DNA of 64,000 nt from the NCBI GenBank assembly GCA_963791615.1, contig CAWBTE010000008.1, positions 248,001 to 312,000 on the forward strand, read 5' to 3'. A program made the translations under genes and the position numbers. A model generated the notes under the pieces. The model had not been told where the DNA came from and did no database searches. It saw only the letters and a list, made by a program, of their open reading frames with translations. The DNA comes from CAILZL01 sp963791615 (GTDB taxonomy: Bacteria; Pseudomonadota; Gammaproteobacteria; Steroidobacterales; Steroidobacteraceae). Position 1 is the stretch's first letter. Each line of letters starts with the position of its first letter. Shown in pieces: positions 46,977 through 56,438 of this stretch.

Positions 46977-47511
46977 ATGAAAAAGGTAATTTTTTTTTTA
47001 CTGGCGGGATCATTATTGTAATGACTGCCTGTAACAACGAAAAGAAAGCGGAATCAGTCGTGAAAAAAAGAAGACTATCATGTCTGCAGCGGAAAGTAAA
47101 CAGGACCGAAACAAAAAAATAGTTATGGCCAGCATGGAAAGTTTTATGAAAGGGGATCTGGACGGAACATTCAAAGATGCCGCTGCCGATTTTGTTGATT
47201 ATGCAGATGGGAGCATTCCCCCGATCAGCAATATTGACAGCCTGAAAGGATTTATGAAAATGCTGATGGCCTCTGTTGAAGGATACAAAGGTGAAAACTT
47301 AATGTTTTACACCGATGGTGACTATGTATTAGTACATGGTGACTGGGGTGGCACATTTAAGAATGATATGATGGGTATTAAAGCGACCGGAAAGCCTGTT
47401 ACATTCAAAGATGTTGACATCTTCAAATTTAATGATGAAGGTAAAATAGTTGAACATTCTTCAGTACAGAATCTCGGAGCGGTACTGATGGCGGCCGGCA
47501 TGATGAAATAA
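46977..47511 (+). CDS. NTF2-like fold lipoprotein (one frameshift)
   Basis: A lipoprotein signal with lipobox MTACNNE (Cys near residue 19) from the ATG at 46977. A shift in a run of T or A near 47000-47070 separates it from the body, which reads NKKIVMASMESFMKGDLDGTFKDAAADFVDYADGS, KGFMKMLMASVEGYKGENLMFY, YVLVHGDWGGTFKNDMMGIKATGKPVTFKDVDIFKFNDEGKIVEH. This is the nuclear-transport-factor-2-like fold. Corrected length is about 178 residues, anchored to the membrane facing the periplasm. Second of the NTF2-fold genes here. Confidence 0.8.
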
Positions 47512-47550
47512 CTATAATTCTATTAATTCAAAATCAATAAAACATTTTTT

Positions 47551-47964
47551 ATGAGTACTACAGTATTAATCAACAACACAACAACTGTTGCAAATATGTA
47601 TGAGGCCTTTCGCCGCGGCGATATCCCTTATATCCTTAGCCATGTAGCTGATGATTGTAAATGGATCGGCTCTGGTGAAGGCTCCCTGCCGCAAGGCGGA
47701 ACATATATCGGTAAAGATGCGGTTAACTTTTTCATCCGCCTGGGTGAAAGTGAAGAGTTCAACGAGTTTAATCCAGTTTCGATCAATAACATCAATGATA
47801 ATGAAGTGGTGGCTTTTGGTAATATGACAGCTACTTCTAAGAACACTGGAAAGAAAGTGACATCCGATTGGGCCATGCACTGGAAATTTAATGAAGAAGG
47901 CAAAGTTGTTTACTTCCAGGACTTTTTTGATACGGCCGCAGCCTGGAAAGCTAATCAAAACTGA
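47551..47964 (+). CDS. NTF2-like / SnoaL-fold protein
   Basis: 137 residues, intact, cytosolic. Characteristic blocks: NMYEAFRRGDIPYILSHVADDCKWIGSG, GGTYIGKDAVNFFIRLGE, VSINNINDNEVVAFGNMTATSKNTGK, HWKFNEEGKVVYFQDFFDTAAAW. It is clearly paralogous to the next gene (both have N(M/R)IYEAF-type and GDIP motifs near residue 20), so the pair arose by tandem duplication. The fold is used by many small enzymes and ligand-binding proteins; no specific function can be given. Confidence 0.85.
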   Translation: MSTTVLINNTTTVANMYEAFRRGDIPYILSHVADDCKWIGSGEGSLPQGGTYIGKDAVNFFIRLGESEEFNEFNPVSINNINDNEVVAFGNMTATSKNTGKKVTSDWAMHWKFNEEGKVVYFQDFFDTAAAWKANQN

Positions 47965-48022
47965 TATTTACTTAGCACATATTTATTTTTTCAAACGATT
48001 GTTAACTATTAAAAATTTTATA

Positions 48023-48472
48023 ATGGAAACTTTAGCAACAGTAAAAACAGAGCAAAGCGTTTCAAATGCAGCAACAGTAAACCGTATTTATGAAGCATTC
48101 GGAAAAGGTGACATTCCTGCTATTATTAATGAACTGGCAGATGATGTGCGATGGGAGCAGTGGGCTGATAATTCAGCGCAAAAGGCAGGGTTCCCTGGTC
48201 TGGCGCCACGGAAAGGAAAGGATGGCGCAGCAGAATTTTTTAAAATTGTTGCCGGGCTTACCATCAAGGACTTCCAGGTCTTATCCATAATGGGTAATGG
48301 AAACCAGGTAGCTGCTGAATTTATCATTGAAGCCGATGTTCCCGCCACCGGAGGCCATTACCGGGATGAAGAAATGCATTTATGGACATTTAATGACCAG
48401 GGTAAAGTAATCCGCTTACGCCACTATACTGATACTGCCAAACATATTGATGCAGCAAAACTCACCCATTAG
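48023..48472 (+). CDS. NTF2-like / SnoaL-fold protein, paralogue of the preceding gene
   Basis: 149 residues with the start at 48023 (METLATVKTEQS); the frame is open further upstream but that part overlaps the preceding gene. Blocks: VNRIYEAFGKGDIPAIINELADDVRWEQW, GRKG-like loop PRKGKDGAAEFFKIVAGL, NQVAAEFIIEADVPATGG, WTFNDQGKVIRLRHYTDTAKH. Tandem paralogue of the gene at 47551. Likely co-expressed with it. Confidence 0.85.
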   Translation: METLATVKTEQSVSNAATVNRIYEAFGKGDIPAIINELADDVRWEQWADNSAQKAGFPGLAPRKGKDGAAEFFKIVAGLTIKDFQVLSIMGNGNQVAAEFIIEADVPATGGHYRDEEMHLWTFNDQGKVIRLRHYTDTAKHIDAAKLTH

Positions 48473-48525
48473 TTTTACCAGTGCAAATTTTATTCTACTA
48501 TTTAATAACCCTAAAACTTTTAATT

Positions 48526-48831
48526 ATGAGCAAGATTGTGGCCATTTTTGAATTATCAGGCTTTACGAAAAAGAACTATGATGACATAGTTGCCGAACTG
48601 AAAGCGACCGGCGGTTTTCCCAATGAAAATCGTCCTTCACATGCAGCTTTTCAAAAAGGTGATAAATGGTGTGTGGTTGATGTATGGAATTCTGAAGCGG
48701 CGTTAATGGAATTTGCGCAAAAGACCTTGTTCCCCATTTTTGGGAAACTTGGCCTCGCCCCGCAGCCACCGCAAATCTTTCCTGTGCATCATTTTGTAGG
48801 TACAAATGCAGAGGAGTTTATTTCAGCCTGA
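48526..48831 (+). CDS. Small ferredoxin-like-fold protein, possible monooxygenase-type
   Basis: 101 residues starting MSKIVAIFELSGFTKKNYD at 48526. The pattern of alternating strands and helices (YDDIVAELKATGGFP, AAFQKGDKWCVVDVWNSEAALMEFAQKTLFPIFGKLG, PQIFPVHHFVG) suggests a dimeric alpha/beta barrel like antibiotic-biosynthesis-monooxygenase-type proteins. No catalytic residues can be assigned. Last gene of the sigma-led cluster; a good terminator follows. Confidence 0.75.
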   Translation: MSKIVAIFELSGFTKKNYDDIVAELKATGGFPNENRPSHAAFQKGDKWCVVDVWNSEAALMEFAQKTLFPIFGKLGLAPQPPQIFPVHHFVGTNAEEFISA

Positions 48832-48865
48832 CCAAACCGGTCGGATCCGTTTCAATTTTATTTTC

Positions 48866-48900
48866 AGCCTGGAGGAATTCCAACACCTTCCAGGCTTTTT
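48866..48900. terminator. Bidirectional terminator between cluster and recQ
   Basis: AGCCTGGAGG at 48866-48875 pairs with CCTTCCAGGCT at 48886-48896 (one mismatch), with a T-run on the plus side. It sits between two convergent genes. Confidence 0.75.
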
Positions 48901-48905
48901 CTTTT

Positions 48906-50788
48906 TTAATACCGATTGAGTTTCAGCAGCAGGTCTTTGGTCTGCAGCGATTCATATTTTACCATATTGATGATACGGTGATGAAGTGTATCAAATTCCT
49001 CTTTGCTAAGTGTGACTGCTTTTTGACGCAGGCAATTATCACAAATACCACAGGGCCTGATTGTTGTATCACCAAAATAAGCACCAATGATCCGGCTGCG
49101 GCATTCGATCTCTTCCTTTACATACCGCATCATTTGCCTTCATCCTTTTCTGAAATTTTTCTTTTCGTTTGTTGTAAGCCACCATGTTAATCGTAATGTC
49201 TTCTGCTTTAATACGGTTGCGGAGCAGGTAACAATTGCGGTGTATCTTTCTGCGGGTGATATTCAATGATACCGTGCTGGTGCAATTGCGGTTAACTGTT
49301 TCTTTTACTTCATCGCATCTTTCTTCATTAACCGGCCATCATCAATTCAGAAATAAAGCTGGCATGATCAAAAATACCTTCATAGGCCCTTAAAAATGTT
49401 TTGATACAGGGTTCCAGCAGCGGATTGGTTTTTTCAAATCATATAAATAATCTTTATTGGTAGTGAATTGACTGTTGGGCGGAAAGAAAAACCTGTTCAT
49501 TAAAAGAAAGCCAGCCTTCCTGTTCCAGTGCTTTCAATGAATAAATAGCCGTATGACTGTTAAGCTTGAATTTCTTCAGGAAATCAGCGATATCAAATTC
49601 ATAATACTCACCCTCACCGATGCCGGTTGGTATCTGTAAATAATTAGCAACGGACTGGTAACATTCCGGATATCCTGTTGTGATGGAAAACGAAGTAGCC
49701 GCCATTTCATTCAGTTCATCTAGATTCTCTTTCATCATACAATAAAACAGCATAAGAAGTTTTGCCATCCCTTCCCGCACGGCCTGCTTCCTGGTAATAA
49801 TTTTCCAGGCAATCAGGTACATCAGCATGGATCACAGTACGGACATCCGGTTTATCAATGCCCATACCGAATGCATTGGTACAAACGATCACCCTTATTT
49901 TATTATTTATCCATGCTTCCTGTTTCCGGTTGCGTTCTTCCTGTAGCAAACCTGCATGATAATAATCAGCAGAAATATTTTGCAATTGTAGTAGTTCACT
50001 TATTTCTTTTGTTCTTTTCCGGCTTTTGCAATAAACAATAGCCGTACCCGGCACTTTCTCAGTACCTCAATGATCTTATTGATCCTGCGAATCAACTTTA
50101 AAAACACTGTAAGAAAGATTGGGTCTTTCAAAAGATTGACGAAAAACTTTCCAATCATTAAATGAATCTTCCATTAACGGAGTCTGTTCCCCTCTCCCCT
50201 TTGGAGAGGGGTTAGGGGTGAGGCTAACTTTTCACAAATATCCTTCTGTACTTCCGGAATAGCCGAAGCTGTCAATGCCAATACAGGAACATCCGGCAAT
50301 TCTTCCCTCAATGCAGCGATACGCAGATAAGGTGGCCGAAAATCATAACCCCATTGCGAAATACAATGCGCTTCGTCAACCGCAATCAGAGTGATATGCA
50401 TACCCGGCAGGTATTCCTTGAATAAAGCCGTTTCCAATCTTTCAGGAGATACATATAGAAACTTACAATTGCTATTCGTGACAGTACTTTAAAAGTAGTG
50501 ATCACTTCTTTCCGGCTCATGCCGGAAAAAATGGCAAAAGCGGTGATGTTTTTCCTGCGGAGGTTCTCTACCTGGTCTTTCATCAATGCGATCAATGGAG
50601 AAATAACCAGGCACATTCCTTCTTTGGCTCATGGCAGGTACCTGGTAGCATAATGATTTGCCACCACCTGTTGGCATCAGGGCTAATGTATGGTTACCTG
50701 CCAGCACGGAAATGATCACATCTTCCTGTAATGGACGAAAGGCATCAAAGCCCCAGTATTGTTTTAGAATTTCCTGAAGATTGTACAT
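48906..50788 (-). CDS. recQ: ATP-dependent DNA helicase RecQ (frameshifted)
   Basis: On the minus strand it starts MYNLQEILKQYWGFDAFRPLQ (motif 0) at 50788. It continues LALMPTGGGKSLCYQVPAM (Walker A), LVISPLIALMKDQV, VDEAHCISQWGYDFRP (DEAH box plus aromatic loop), VLALTASA, YCKSRKRTKEI, GMGIDKPDVRTVIH and YYQEAGRAGRDG (motif VI). A zinc-binding region with CRSRIIGAYFG and CGICDNCLRQK and a winged-helix end close the protein. About nine shifts split it. Corrected length is about 627 residues, normal for RecQ. A GC-rich palindrome (50189-50223) lies inside the frame after CEKL, before the FERPNLSYSV motif. Unwinds 3'-5' in recombination and repair. Confidence 0.9.
50189..50223. repeat. Solo palindrome of the DUF559-cassette type inside recQ
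   Basis: CCCCTCTCC-CCTTT-GGAGAGGGG (50189-50211) followed by TTAGGGGTGAGG. This matches the end structure of the DUF559 cassette in leuS (GAGAGGGGTTGGGGGTGAGG). Read on the coding strand it adds the residues SPLTPLQRGEG. Confidence 0.8.
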
Positions 50789-50800
50789 GTTAACACCAGC

Positions 50801-51171
50801 CTATATTTCCAGAAGCAGTAAATTTAATTCCGGAACTTTCTTAAATTCTTTATCAGCTGTCAGTAAAGTCAGTTGATATTTTATAGCTGTTCCGGCAATG
50901 ATCGCATCAGGATTTTTTATCTTTGTTTGCTGTTTTACGGTAATGGCAATATTCTTAACAATTTCATCAAAAGGCAGGATGATGCAATCTTTACAAGACT
51001 TTCTCTTTTTAGCAGGCTTATGCCCTGAATATATTTTACTCCTAAAAATTCAACTTCGCTGATAGTGGAGATAAACAAATTATTATCAATGTATGGCTTT
51101 AATTGTGGTCTGCCTTCAAGATAATAGACAAGGATATTGGTGTCAGCTAAAAAAGATTTAATCCCACTCAC
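50801..51171 (-). CDS. PIN-domain toxin, VapC-like (one frameshift)
   Basis: On the minus strand it starts MSGIKSFLADTNILVYYLEGRP, with the first PIN-domain Asp in ADTN. It continues STISEVEFLGVKYI (acidic residue of the second motif). After a shift near 50975 come IKNPDAIIAGTAIKYQLTLLTADKEFKKV (third and fourth acidic residues, PDAxIAGTA and TAD), and the frame ends LLLLEI at 50801. Corrected length is about 123 residues, normal. PIN toxins are metal-dependent RNases. It overlaps the preceding small gene by 14 bases, the normal antitoxin-toxin order. Confidence 0.85.
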
Positions 51172-51340
51172 TTCTTACTTTTTTTTGAAACTCAAGGCCA
51201 TCTACCCGGCTTTTGCAGCTTCCGAAATGACGGACAATATTGCCTTTTCGTCCTTTCTTTTTAAGCATGGCTTTCTCCACTTTATCCATTGCTTCACGCA
51301 CCTGCTTTTTTGTTGCATTTTTTGGAAGTACGATTGTCAT
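51158..51340 (-). CDS. Putative antitoxin of the VapC-like toxin
   Basis: 60 residues; the start is at 51340 (MTIVLPKNATKKQVREAMDKVEKAML), while a TTG two codons upstream is also open. Strongly basic, no helix-turn-helix is obvious. The C-terminus (FGSCKSRVDGLEFQKKVRSEWD) has the pattern of small Bacteroidota antitoxins that precede PIN-domain toxins, where the EWD end contacts the toxin. It overlaps the toxin start. Confidence 0.75.
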   Translation of the reverse strand: MTIVLPKNATKKQVREAMDKVEKAMLKKKGRKGNIVRHFGSCKSRVDGLEFQKKVRSEWD

Positions 51341-51381
51341 ACCCAATAATTATACTACTAATTTACAAATGATTAAATGTC

Positions 51382-53514
51382 TCAGACTACTTTCTTTACA
51401 AACAACCTACCCGAATTGATAGCCAGCACCACATCGCTCAGCCCCATCACCAATGCACCAAAGGTGGGAGTCAGCAATCCCAGTGCTGCTACGGGGATGG
51501 CAACAATATTGTAAGCAAAAGCCCAGAAAAGATTTTGTTTGATGGTGATATAGGTGTGTTTGCCAAGACCTAAAGCTGTTGGTAAGTTCTTTAAACCGTT
51601 ATTCATTAACACGACCTGTGCCGTTTGCACAGCGATCTGTGAAGCATCACTCATGGAAATGCCCATGCAGCTTTGGCTAATGCCGGTGCATCATTGATGC
51701 CATCACCAACCATGGCCGTAGGGATTTTAGCATTCAGTTCGGCGATCTTGTTCAGCTTTTGTTCCGGTGTTTGCTCTGTTATCACTTCATCAATACCCAA
51801 TTGTTCGCCCAATTGTTTTGTTTTATCGTACCTGTCACCACTGAGCAAAATGGTTTTAATGTTTTTTGAGTGCAAATAATCAACCACGGCCTTTGCTTCC
51901 GGACTTATTTCATCTTTTACATCTATCCATCCGATCAACTGATCATTTTTAATGACATAAATATTATGCTTGTCGTCCTGTGTAAATGTTGCTGCTAGTT
52001 TAAATGAACCAGCCTGGTAAATGCTCCTCGCTTATCTTCGGCTTTCATACCTAAGTCCCTTTATTTCTTCGATTTTCTTCCAGCTTATTTCATCTTTTGT
52101 TTTCCATTGTGTAATTATACGTTTTGCAATAGGATGATTGGAATATTTTTCAAGAGAATAAGCAATCATTTTAAAATCTTCTTCATTATAATCTACCATT
52201 TGCAAATTGCCAATTGCCAGCAACTGCAAACTTTCCCGTTGTCAGCGTTCCTGTTTTATCAAACACCACCTGCTTAATGTCTTTGAATAGTTTCAAGACT
52301 GGTGGCATTGCGGAACAAGAATCCCGTTCTCGCACCCGTCCCAATCCTACTGCAATAGCGGCGGGAGTGGCCAGACCCATTGCACAGGGGCAGGCAATCA
52401 CCAGTACAGCAATACTGCGCATCAAGGCAGGAAGTAAAATCTGTTTAAGATGATCCAGTTGGCAGCTAATGTAACAGCGGCAATACCAAGCACGACCGGA
52501 ACGAACATGGCGCTGATCTTATCGGCTAACAATTGCACGGGTGGTTTTTCTCCCTGCGCCCTGTTTACAAGATTGATGATACCTGCTAAAACAGTATCAT
52601 TGCCAGCGGCCGTTACCTGTGCTTTTACGGTTCCATCGTGGATAATACTTCCGCTGATCAGTTTATCCTTCGCTACTTTATGTATCGGTATGCTTTCACC
52701 GGTGAGCAATGGCTTCATTTACATGTACATCGCCCCATAGTATTTTACAATCCGCCGGAACCTGTTCACCGCTTTTTATTAGAATAAGGTCACCTGTTCT
52801 TAGTTCGTATTCTCCACAGGAAATATTTGTTCCTGGTGCTGATCATCATAACGCGATCATATTGGCCATTACCTTCTGCGACTTTGCCAGTTTGTTCAAT
52901 GCTCTTTGTGTGGAATGAACTAGAAGCATCTTCCATATAATTACCTAAGAAAACTAGCGTAATAATTGTGGCAGTCGTTTCATAAAACATATAATTGGCT
53001 GCCTGGCCTGTCAGTGTTCCATATAAACTGTAAACAAAAGAGCAGTTGCCCCCACTGCTATCAATACATTCATATTTGGCATGCCATTGCGCAAACTTTT
53101 CCAGGCGCTTTTTCCAAAAAAACTCATGCCAACGATAAAAACTGGAATAGTTAAACATAACTGAACCCATGGATCCATCAGCCAGTGAATATGTACACCG
53201 GGAATCATGTGCAGCATCAGCAATACTGTAAAAGGAATACAAAACCAAAAACGCTGAAGATGGGTGGAGAGAAAAGCTTGTTTGTTATTCGTTATTCGTT
53301 TCCGGCTGATTCATCATTTACCACAGTATAACCCAGACCTTTAATTCCGTTGGCTAATTTTTCTTTTGTATTGTTCCCGTTTATTTCAAATTACACACCC
53401 GTAGCCAAAATTCACCTTCACTTCCTTCATACCTTCTTTTTCCAGGTAGCGGCGTATAGTGAGGGCACAGTTGGTACAATCCATTCCTTCTACTTTCCAT
53501 TGAACTTTCTCCAT
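51382..53514 (-). CDS. Copper-type heavy-metal-translocating P-type ATPase (frameshifted)
   Basis: P1B-type ATPase. On the minus strand an N-terminal metal-binding domain starts MEKVQWKVEGMDCTNCALT (CxxC site) at 53514. The transmembrane part includes VIACPCAMGLATPAA, whose CPC motif coordinates the metal in helix 6 (near 52395). MKPLLTGESIPI carries the actuator TGES, VVFDKTGTLTTGKF the phosphorylated Asp, and YSNHPIAK the HP motif. MVGDGINDAPALAKA precedes the final helices GLKNLPTALGLG...LLTPTFGALVMGLSDVVLAINSGRL. About ten shifts. Corrected length is about 711 residues, normal. The CPC site and CxxC domain point to Cu(I) export. A TAAATTTG box lies 59 bases upstream. Confidence 0.92.
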
Positions 53515-53572
53515 AATCTGATCGTTACAGTTTTCGTTTCCGACTAGACATCTCTGGGCTTTAAGTGAACTG

Positions 53573-53580
53573 CAAATTTA
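53573..53580 (-). promoter_or_regulatory. Candidate -7 box (TAAATTTG) of the P-type ATPase gene
   Basis: An exact TAnnTTTG match on the minus strand, 58 bases upstream of the ATPase start codon. Confidence 0.45.
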
Positions 53581-53700
53581 TGCAAACCGCTCTGCCTTTG
53601 CGTGTCTTTGCGGTGAGGCTTCCACAAAATTATCAAATGCTTTTCCCGCAGTCTATTATCCAGGTGACAATATCTTGGCAACATGGTTGCTATATCCTGC

Positions 53701-53708
53701 TAAATTTG
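53701..53708 (+). promoter_or_regulatory. Candidate -7 box (TAAATTTG) of tsaE
   Basis: An exact TAnnTTTG match ending only 4 bases before the tsaE ATG, predicting a leaderless transcript. Confidence 0.5.
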
Positions 53709-53712
53709 CGCA

Positions 53713-54148
53713 ATGGAGTTGCATTTTACAGTAGATAATATCAACGAAATTGCAACCCGGTTTTGGAAAATGGCCGGTCAATGCAAAGGTCTTTGCTTTT
53801 CATGGGGAAATGGGAGCAGGTAAAACAACTTTTATCCATGCACTCTGCGATGTAAAAGGAGTAAAAGATACTGTGGGCAGCCCTACTTTTTCATTATAAA
53901 TGAATATGCATATTACGCGGAGGACGGAACGAGGAATTAAGAAAATATTTCACCTGGATCTTTACCGGATGAAAGATGAAGAAGAAGCGGTACAGGCCGG
54001 GATGGAAGATTGTTTATATAGCGGTAATATCTGCCTGGTGGAATGGCCTGAAAAAGCGCCGGGTATTTTTCCGGAAAATACATTGCATGTTTATATAGAA
54101 GTAGCAGATTCCGCGAACAGGAAGTTGCGGTTAAAGATGATAAAATAA
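53713..54148 (+). CDS. tsaE: tRNA threonylcarbamoyladenosine biosynthesis ATPase TsaE (frameshifted)
   Basis: ATPase that works with TsaB and TsaD to make t6A at position 37 of ANN-decoding tRNAs. It starts MELHFTVDNINEIATRFWKMAG. After a shift near 53780 comes the P-loop GEMGAGKTTFIHALC, followed by VGSPTFS (switch I-like) and, after shifts near 53895 and 53935, FHLDLYRM (the conserved HxDxYR motif), CLVEWPEKAP (VEWPE) and a C-terminus ending KLRLKMIK. Corrected length is about 145 residues, normal. Essential in most bacteria, so the shifts are likely sequence errors. Confidence 0.92.
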
Positions 54149-54198
54149 ACTAATTTTGATTTCCAGCGGTTAGAAGCAAAAAGCAGGAGCTCCGGATC

Positions 54199-54265
54199 AT
54201 GCTCAATAGCGGACAGAACGTTGAAGAGTGCCCTTCGCCATGCTCTGGGTGAACTTGCAACGAAG
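54199..54265 (+). repeat. Interspersed repeat family B, copy 3
   Basis: ATGCTCAATAGCGGACAGAA, GTGCCCTTCGCCATGCTCTG, GGTGAACTTGCAACGAAG: the same block order as the copies at 18098 and 44857. It lies in the 160-base gap between tsaE and the alanine dehydrogenase gene. Noncoding. Confidence 0.7.
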
Positions 54266-54308
54266 TTCATCTGTGTTACTAAAGCTGGTATAAAAAATTA
54301 AACCCTGC

Positions 54309-55525
54309 ATGAGCCAGCAAAAACCTAAAATAAGCACATCCTTTCAGCTACGAGACTTTAGAAGAAACACTGGACATCAAGCCAAAGGCGAGGGAATGAT
54401 GATCGGGATACCAAAGAGATCGCATTCCAGGAAAACCGTATTGCATTGACTCCGGATGCAGTGAGCGTACTGGTAAGTAACGGCCATAGTGTGGTGATAG
54501 AACATAATGCCGGGGAAGCTTCTCATTTCAGGGATAAAGATTATAGTGAAGCAGGGGCTAAGATCGTTTATAACCGGGCAGAAGTTTTCAAATCACCGAT
54601 ACTGGTGAAGAGTGCTCCGATCATCGAAGAAGATATTCCATTGCTGCAGGTGAGCCAGGTGATCATTTCGCCGATACACCTTTCGGTTTTGAAAGCAGAT
54701 CTGCTGGAAAAGATGATGGAGAAAAAGATCACGGCTATTTCATTTGAAAACCTGAAAGACGATAGCGATTCATATCCTATCGTACGCAGCATGAGTGAGA
54801 TCGCCGGCAGCGCCGTGATGCTGATAGCTGCCCAATACTTGGGTTCGGCCAATCATGGCAAAGGTGTTTTACTTGGAGGTATTTCCGGGTATTGCCCCGA
54901 CAAAAGTTATTATCATTGGTGCAGGTATAGTAGGTGAATATGCGGCAAGGGCGGCGCTGGCATTGGGCGCATCGGTAAAAGTTTTTGACAACAGCGTTTA
55001 TCGTTTAAAACGATTGCAGAATAATATCGGTCATCGTATGTGGACATCGGTGATGGAACCCCGGATGCTTTCCAAACAATTAAAGACCTGCGAAGTAGCG
55101 GTAGGCGCTTTGGGGTCTGAAACAGGAAGAACACCGATGGTGGTGACAGAAGAAATGGTGAGCAATATGCGGCCAGGCTCTGTGGTCATTGATGTGAGTA
55201 TTGACCGCGGTGGTTGTTTTGAAACATCGGAGATCACCTCCCATGAGCATCCCATCTTTTATGAAATACGGCGTGATACATTATTGCGTTCCCAATATAC
55301 CTTCTGGTTTTGCCCGTACCGCTTCACAGGCTATCAGTAATGTATTGATGCCATTGTTACTGGAAGCCGGTGAAGAAGGTGGTTTTGAAAAATTGGTCTG
55401 GCACCAGGTGCATCTGCGCAGTGGCATTTATATTATTTAAAGGGGCATTGACTAATTTCTATCTCAGCGAGCGCTTTGACCTGAAATACACGGATTTGAA
55501 TTTGCTGATCGCAAGCCAGCGTTAA
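54309..55525 (+). CDS. ald: Alanine dehydrogenase-like NAD-dependent enzyme (frameshifted)
   Basis: Interconverts L-alanine and pyruvate with NAD. Starts MSQQKPKISTSF at 54309. Blocks: MMIGIPKEIAFQENRIALTPDAVSVL (N-terminal substrate domain with the conserved Arg), SAPIIEEDIPLL, FENLKDDSDSYPIVRSMSEIAGSAVMLIAAQYL, the NAD site VIIIGAGIVGEYAARAALALGASVKVFD, VIDVSIDRGGCFETSE (dinucleotide and catalytic region), and HYCVPNIPSGFARTASQAISN. Shifts near 54360-54420, 54890, 55270 and 55440. The last frame ends LLIASQR at 55525. Corrected length is about 405 residues; the first 30 or so residues extend beyond classical Ald, as in Bacteroidota homologues. Confidence 0.88.
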
Positions 55526-55631
55526 AATGATAAATTTGCAGGGAAATATTATTGTTATTACATTTAATATTTCTCCCCCTAAGAAGCTTTCTTAATTCTA
55601 CCTCATATTTTTAATCTAAAACCAAATACAC

Positions 55632-56435
55632 ATGAAACGATTTTTCAATCATTGTAGCAGGGCTTTTTATTCTGCTGCCTGCAACAACGAAGAAAAAGAA
55701 GCCGGAACAAAAGTTAAGTATAGTGATCGTACTATCGAAAACCTGAAAGGGGAGTATCTGCTATTGAAGAAACTCCTTATAAGACAGACAGTACCGGTAA
55801 ACCCGGTGATATGGATTCCTGTTGTATTACTTGTGGGAGTATGATGAAAACGGAAATTACATCAAATCAACCTCGAAAGACAGTAAAGGAACGTGAAAGA
55901 AGAATCAGTTGCTGCCAGGTATGATAATGGAAAATGGAAAAGCCAGAAGACAATCGAAAGACGGTAAAGTCATCCAGTACATTTGAAACACAGGTGGATG
56001 ACAAAGGAAATATGTGAGCGGGCAGACTATTCGATTCCACAGGTAAGCTGGAATATTATTATACAGGACTCACCCAAAACGAATTTGGCCAGGTGACGGG
56101 CTGGAAGCAATATGATAAAGACAGTGTGTTCAGGACAGGAAGGAGAAAGTAAATATGATAAAAATTTACAAACAGCTTTCACCATGAAAGACAGTACTGG
56201 CAAGGTAAAAATCTCCAGTTCTTATAAGTACAATGATAAGGGCGAACAAACTGAAGTATCGAATACGACAATCACTAAGGATTCTACCACTACCAAAGTG
56301 ACAAAATATACTTATGATGCCCATGATGAACAGGGCAACTGGACGCAACGTACTACCTGGGATGATAAGGGCAAAGCAACAAGAGTAGTAAAGCGGTCAT
56401 ATACTTATAGCAAGAAGGAAGAAGAAAAGAAATAG
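55632..56435 (+). CDS. Putative lipoprotein with YD-like tyrosine repeats (frameshifted)
   Basis: A lipobox-like start (AFYSAACNNEEKEAG) suggests a lipoprotein. The readable C-terminal 107 residues have short tyrosine-rich units with the rhythm SSYKYNDKGEQTEV, TKYTYDAHDEQGNWTQRTTWDDKGK and RSYTYSKKEEEKK, reminiscent of YD/RHS-type or MORN-like beta repeats. The section 55830-56110 reads in several frames (for example YYYTGLTQNEFGQVTGWKQYDKD), so at least four shifts are present. Corrected length is about 268 residues. No function can be assigned. Confidence 0.55.
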
Positions 56436-56438
56436 CTT

